Assembly (NCBI GenBank): GCA_964450955.1
Contig: CAYVFI010000001.1
Coordinates: 1 to 64,000, forward strand
Length of the DNA stretch: 64,000 bases
Reading direction: 5' to 3'
Source: CAYNWT01 sp964450955
GTDB taxonomy: Bacteria > Planctomycetota > Planctomycetia > Planctomycetales > Planctomycetaceae
Position numbers and translations under genes: made by a program. Every line of letters begins with the position of its first letter. Within the stretch, counting starts at the first letter, position 1. Below, piece after piece: positions 60,614 through 64,000 of the stretch. Under the pieces are notes generated by a model. That model did not search any database and had not been told where the DNA came from. It saw nothing but the letters and a program-made list of their open reading frames with translations.

Positions 60614-62167
60614 ATGTCAAACGAAGTCGACCTAAGAGAACTCGCGATCGATCGCGGTTCGGACAACACGCAGCTTAAGCGAAAACGTTCGCTGATATCG
60701 CGGTACGTTCTGCCTGCGCTGTTGCTGCTTGGGTTTATCGCGTTGACTGGCTGGGCCGCGCGGGATTACGTGTTCCCTCCGAAGTCGGTGACCGTGGTGC
60801 CGGTATTTTCAACGACTAGCGAAGTCCGGGAGGAAGGCGCGGCGTTGTTTCAGGCGGCGGGATGGATTGAACCGCGGCCGACTCCGATTCGAGTCGCTGC
60901 ACTGGCGCCGGGTGTCGTTGAAGAGCTGCTGGTTGTTGAGGATCAGGAACTCCGCAAAGGCGACCCGATTGCTGAACTAGTCAAAGACGACGCCGAGTTG
61001 GCGCACAAGCGGGCGCTGGCAGACGTGGCTTTGCGCGAAGCAGAATTGGACGAAGGCAATGCGAATCTCGCGGCTGCGAGAACGCGGTTCGAACAACCGG
61101 TTCACCTTGAGGCCGCATTGGGTGAAGCGGAGGCGTCGCTGGCGAAAATCGAAACCGACTTTCAAAACCTACCGTTCCAGTTGAGAAGTTCTGAAGCGGA
61201 TTTCGCGGCGATGAATCGCGACTACCAGGGCAAGCTTTCGTCGCGCGGAGTTGTTGCTGGTTCGAGTATTGATATCGCTCGAGGCAAAGCGGAAGCGGCC
61301 GAGGCGAAAGTGAAGGAACTTCAGAACCGCAAACAAACGCTGGAAAAAGAACGCACCGCGTTGTCCCAGCGTCGGGATGCGTTGAAGACGCAGTTGGCTC
61401 TTTTGGCCGACGAAACCAAAGCTCTCGACACGGCTAAGGCGCGACTAAAGCAATGCGCCGCGCGGTTTGAACAGGCGAAGGTCGTTGTGGCTGAAGCTCA
61501 GTTACAGCTGGATCGCATGACCATCCGCGCGCCGGTGGATGGTCGAGTCTATCATTTGCTGGGACACCCGGGTTCACGGATTGGTAGTGGGATGACACAG
61601 ATGGAAGGCCATGACGGCAGCACCATCATTACGATGTACCAACCCGAGATGCTGCAGGTGCGTGTGGATGTTCGGTTCGAAGATCTGCCCAAGGTTCAAT
61701 TAAAACAGCCGGTTACGATCAGGAATGCGTCGACTTCCGATGAAGTGATTGGCGAAGTTTTGTTTGTGAGTTCTGAAGCGGACATTCAAAAGAATACGCT
61801 GCAGGTCAAAGTTGGCATCACGGACCCGCCGCCGTTGTTCCGCCCGGAGATGTTGGTGGATGTGACGTTTCGAGCACCAAAGCGCGAACGCGATAACGAA
61901 GAGACGGAAACCGAGCTTCGAATGTTTGTTCCTGAAGCCCTGGTGATTCGGGGTGATGGCGGGACGTCAGTGTGGGTGGCCGATCAATCCACGGGAACCG
62001 CAACTCGCATTCCGATTGAAACGGGTGCCGCGGGAGACAACGGCATGATTGAAGTGACTAACGGCTTGACCGTAGCCAGTCGGCTTATCGTTGGCGGTCG
62101 CGACGGCATTCAGTCCGGGCAACGAATTCGTGTGACGGGCGAAGAACCAGTAGCAGACTCAAAATAG
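60614..62167 (+). CDS. HlyD-family adaptor of the ABC efflux system
   Basis: 517 residues. A cytoplasmic start and one span (YVLPALLLLGFIALTGWAA) lead to lipoyl half ALAPGVVEELLVVEDQELRK, a long coiled-coil hairpin (about 120-300, ending AEAQLQLDRM), the second lipoyl half TIRAPVDGRVYHLLGHPG and a beta-barrel (VRFEDLPKVQLKQPVTIRNA). This membrane-fusion protein should bridge the ABC permeases and the TolC-like channel. It lies between the lipoprotein and the ATPase with short gaps. Confidence 0.92.
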   Translation: MSNEVDLRELAIDRGSDNTQLKRKRSLISRYVLPALLLLGFIALTGWAARDYVFPPKSVTVVPVFSTTSEVREEGAALFQAAGWIEPRPTPIRVAALAPGVVEELLVVEDQELRKGDPIAELVKDDAELAHKRALADVALREAELDEGNANLAAARTRFEQPVHLEAALGEAEASLAKIETDFQNLPFQLRSSEADFAAMNRDYQGKLSSRGVVAGSSIDIARGKAEAAEAKVKELQNRKQTLEKERTALSQRRDALKTQLALLADETKALDTAKARLKQCAARFEQAKVVVAEAQLQLDRMTIRAPVDGRVYHLLGHPGSRIGSGMTQMEGHDGSTIITMYQPEMLQVRVDVRFEDLPKVQLKQPVTIRNASTSDEVIGEVLFVSSEADIQKNTLQVKVGITDPPPLFRPEMLVDVTFRAPKRERDNEETETELRMFVPEALVIRGDGGTSVWVADQSTGTATRIPIETGAAGDNGMIEVTNGLTVASRLIVGGRDGIQSGQRIRVTGEEPVADSK

Positions 62168-62184
62168 CAGGTAACCGAAAACAA

Positions 62185-62886
62185 ATGGCACTCATTGAAG
62201 TTAACAACGTCACCAGGCGGTACACGAAAGGCGGCGAAACCATCACGCCGCTGGACGCGGTGACATTGTCCATTGCGCAGGGCGAATTTATCTCGCTGAT
62301 GGGAGCCAGCGGGACCGGAAAGTCGACGCTGTTGAATTTGATTGCCAGTATCGATCGTCCCGATGAGGGCACGATCGTGATTGATGGAACCGACATCACC
62401 AAACTTTCGCGTTCGAAACTCGCCAAATGGCGCGCGGCCAATATGGGTTACATTTTTCAGACGCACAATCTGGTTCCGGTTCTCACTGCGTACGAGAACA
62501 TCGAACTGCCGCTGCTGCTGTTGCCGATGTCTCGAACCGAACGCAACAAGCGGATTCGTATTGCGTTGGAAGCCGTTGATTTGCTGGATCGGATTGACCA
62601 TTACCCGCGACAGCTGTCCGGCGGTCAGGAACAACGTGTCGGTATCGCACGAGCCATTGTGACTCACCCGCGTGTCGTGGTTGCGGACGAACCGACTGGC
62701 GATCTGGACCCGACTACGTCCGATCAGATTCTTGATTTGCTGAAGCGGCTCAATAAGCAGCTTGATGTGACGCTGCTGATGGTGACTCACGATTCCGACG
62801 CGGCGTTGGTGGCCGACCGGCGGTTCAAGTTGGTTGATGGAAAGCTGGTCGAACATGCAGCCAGGGCGAAGGCGACTGTCACGTAG
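62185..62886 (+). CDS. MacB/LolD-type ABC transporter ATPase
   Basis: 233 residues. Walker A is GASGTGKST (about 39-47), the Q-loop is in YIFQTHNLVPVL, the signature LSGGQEQRVGIARAI (about 146) and Walker B VVVADEPTGDLDP (about 166), followed by the MTHDSD switch. It drives the FtsX-type permeases at 58774 and 63151. The TAG stop is part of the 11-bp tandem repeat that begins there. Confidence 0.95.
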   Translation: MALIEVNNVTRRYTKGGETITPLDAVTLSIAQGEFISLMGASGTGKSTLLNLIASIDRPDEGTIVIDGTDITKLSRSKLAKWRAANMGYIFQTHNLVPVLTAYENIELPLLLLPMSRTERNKRIRIALEAVDLLDRIDHYPRQLSGGQEQRVGIARAIVTHPRVVVADEPTGDLDPTTSDQILDLLKRLNKQLDVTLLMVTHDSDAALVADRRFKLVDGKLVEHAARAKATVT

Positions 62887-63026
62887 CAAACCCGCAGCAA
62901 ACCCGNNNNNNNNNNNNNNNNNNNNNNNNNNNNNNNNNNNNNNNNNNNNNNNNNNNNNNNNNNNNNNNNNNNNNNNNNNNNNNNNNNNNNNNNNNNNNNN
63001 NNNNNAGCAAACCCGTAGCAAACCCG
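62885..63026. repeat. 11-bp tandem repeat across an assembly gap
   Basis: AGCAAACCCG occurs at 62885-62894, 62896-62905, 63006-63015 and 63017-63026, separated by a single C or T. The 100 N at 62906-63005 interrupt the series and are probably a placeholder for an unresolved longer array. The ABC ATPase stop codon is in the first unit. Confidence 0.9.
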
Positions 63027-63114
63027 TAGTGGACGAGGCTACGAGTCCTAAGCGAAAAGCAGCAAACAGGATTCAGCAAGCAGGACTCAGGACTCGTGGC
63101 CTCGTCCACTACGG
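63024..63114. repeat. Inverted-repeat element (TAGTGGACGAGGC family), copy 2
   Basis: Left arm CCGTAGTGGACGAGGCTACG... at 63024-63048 and right arm at 63090-63114 are reverse complements with one mismatch over 25 bases, around a 41-bp core. It is the same family as 37913-38008. It separates the ATPase gene from the second permease. The arms are long enough to form a stable cruciform or RNA hairpin. Confidence 0.88.
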
Positions 63115-63150
63115 ATCCAGTCAGACACACAACGAACAAATGAAACATCA

Positions 63151-64000
63151 ATGAAATTTCTGCCTTATACACTTAAGACACTCTGGCGACATCGATCGCG
63201 AACGCTGCTGACCGTTGCAGGTTCTGCGGTTGCGTTGTTCGTGTACTGCTTTGTCGGAGCGATACAGGAAGGTATGGACGATTTGCAGGCCAGGCAGGAG
63301 GCAAAGGGTTCGCTGATTGCGTTCCAGGCGAACAAGTTTTGTCCTGCGACCAGTCACTTGCCGCAGGATTATGATTCGAAGATCAGCAGTATGGCTGGCG
63401 TGCGGGACGTGGTTCCGATTCAGGTGTTTACAAACAATTGCCGAGCCAGCCTGGACGTGGTCGTGTTTTTTGGGGTCCCCGCGGAGAAAATTCGGACGGC
63501 TCGCGACTTCGAACTCATCAGCGGGACATGGCCGGACTTTGAAGAACACCAGGACGCGGCCGTAATTGGTCAGGCGGTCGCGGGCCGGCGTGGAATCAAG
63601 ACGGGCGACAAGTTCTCCATTGGCGATATCAGCGTCAACATCGCAGGCATCTACAAGAGCGACGATCCGGCTGAAGAAAACTACATCTACTCGCACCTGG
63701 ATTTTCTGCAGCGAACCAAAGGGATGAACACCGTTGGAACCGTGACGCAGTTGGAAATTTTGTTGGACCCAGGCGTCGATAAGGTTGCCAAGTGTCGCGA
63801 GATTGACGATGCGTTTCGAGGTGGTCCCGTAGAAACCGACACGCGTTCCAAAGGTGCGTTCCAGCAAAAGGCGCTGGGGGACCTGACGCAGCTTATCGGT
63901 ATGGCTCGGTATCTTGGCCTGGCATGCGTTGGCTTGGTTCTGGCGCTTGTTGCAACGACCACCGTGATGTCGGTTCAGGACCGAATCAAAGAACACGCCG
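63151..64000 (+). CDS. Second FtsX/MacB-like ABC permease (partial, runs off window)
   Basis: The first 283 codons are visible. One N-terminal span (RTLLTVAGSAVALFVYCF) is followed by a MacB-type periplasmic domain (SGTWPDFEEHQDAAVIGQAV; KTGDKFSIGDISVNIAGIYK) and the second span (YLGLACVGLVLALVATTTVM) before the window edge in SVQDRIKEHA, which should be the start of the FtsX motif. With the permease at 58774 it would give a heterodimer. Its upstream spacer holds the 11-bp array and the inverted-repeat element, so translation coupling to the ATPase is lost. Confidence 0.92.
   Translation, partial: MKFLPYTLKTLWRHRSRTLLTVAGSAVALFVYCFVGAIQEGMDDLQARQEAKGSLIAFQANKFCPATSHLPQDYDSKISSMAGVRDVVPIQVFTNNCRASLDVVVFFGVPAEKIRTARDFELISGTWPDFEEHQDAAVIGQAVAGRRGIKTGDKFSIGDISVNIAGIYKSDDPAEENYIYSHLDFLQRTKGMNTVGTVTQLEILLDPGVDKVAKCREIDDAFRGGPVETDTRSKGAFQQKALGDLTQLIGMARYLGLACVGLVLALVATTTVMSVQDRIKEHA

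Overview
The window reads as a draft assembly of a planctomycete, probably a Planctomycetaceae-type marine or freshwater species; it has two 100-base runs of N, at 28576-28675 and 62906-63005. The taxonomic signals are gene families: a DUF1559 pseudopilin-like protein, a DUF1592/1588-type cytochrome protein with its DUF1552 partner, a TPR/FG-GAP/ASPIC (CRTAC1-like) protein, a MoxR/DUF58/VWA operon with a giant TPR protein, and a short gene starting with the MDSNPY motif common in this phylum. Species cannot be named from the sequence alone.

Layout. 1-5050 is an accessory, eroded region: a 66-bp direct repeat, an orphan small protein, a gene broken by an IS200/REP-associated tyrosine transposase (RAYT-type) element that carries a 606-bp partial duplication of itself, an ORF cut by the other IS end, nested inverted 16-mers, and a frameshifted transposase relic. 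5059-10704 (minus) is a membrane protein followed by a Mn/Zn/Fe-type ABC importer whose two permeases both carry DtxR-like C-terminal extensions. 10907-10990 is tRNA-Leu(GAG) with a terminator. 11258-16295 (plus) holds a CRTAC1-like protein and a secreted alpha/beta hydrolase.

16313-34564 (minus) is one long operon, in transcription order: a retropepsin-like/TPR secreted protein, a Lys/Glu-rich membrane protein, a MoxR ATPase, DUF58, a BatA-like protein, a VWA protein and a 2345-residue TPR protein. Most junctions are 4-base ATGA overlaps. The exception is between moxR and DUF58, where a GxxExxY gene sits between near-identical 36-bp direct repeats and beside a 228-bp tandem array that the assembly failed to resolve.

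34773-43603 is a patchwork of single genes: GDSL hydrolase, pentapeptide protein, frameshifted MDSNPY gene, methyltransferase, HlyD-type adaptor, DUF1559 protein, AlkB and ribosome hibernation factor. Two families of intergenic inverted-repeat elements lie among them. 43643-50349 has a secreted hydrolase divergent from a DUF1080 protein, a MATE exporter, and a two-gene unit of an OvoA-type ovothiol synthase with an ATP-grasp ligase. 50851-56474 (minus) is GIY-YIG, a small membrane protein, DUF1552, a spacer gene and the DUF1592/1588 protein. 56649-64000 (plus) encodes a tripartite ABC efflux system: TolC-like, Cys-rich protein, FtsX-like permease, lipoprotein, HlyD adaptor, ATPase, and a second permease running off the window.

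The points most worth following are the GxxExxY cassette plus tandem array inside the MoxR operon, the ovoA/ATP-grasp pair, the permease/DtxR-like fusions, and the families of small inverted-repeat elements.
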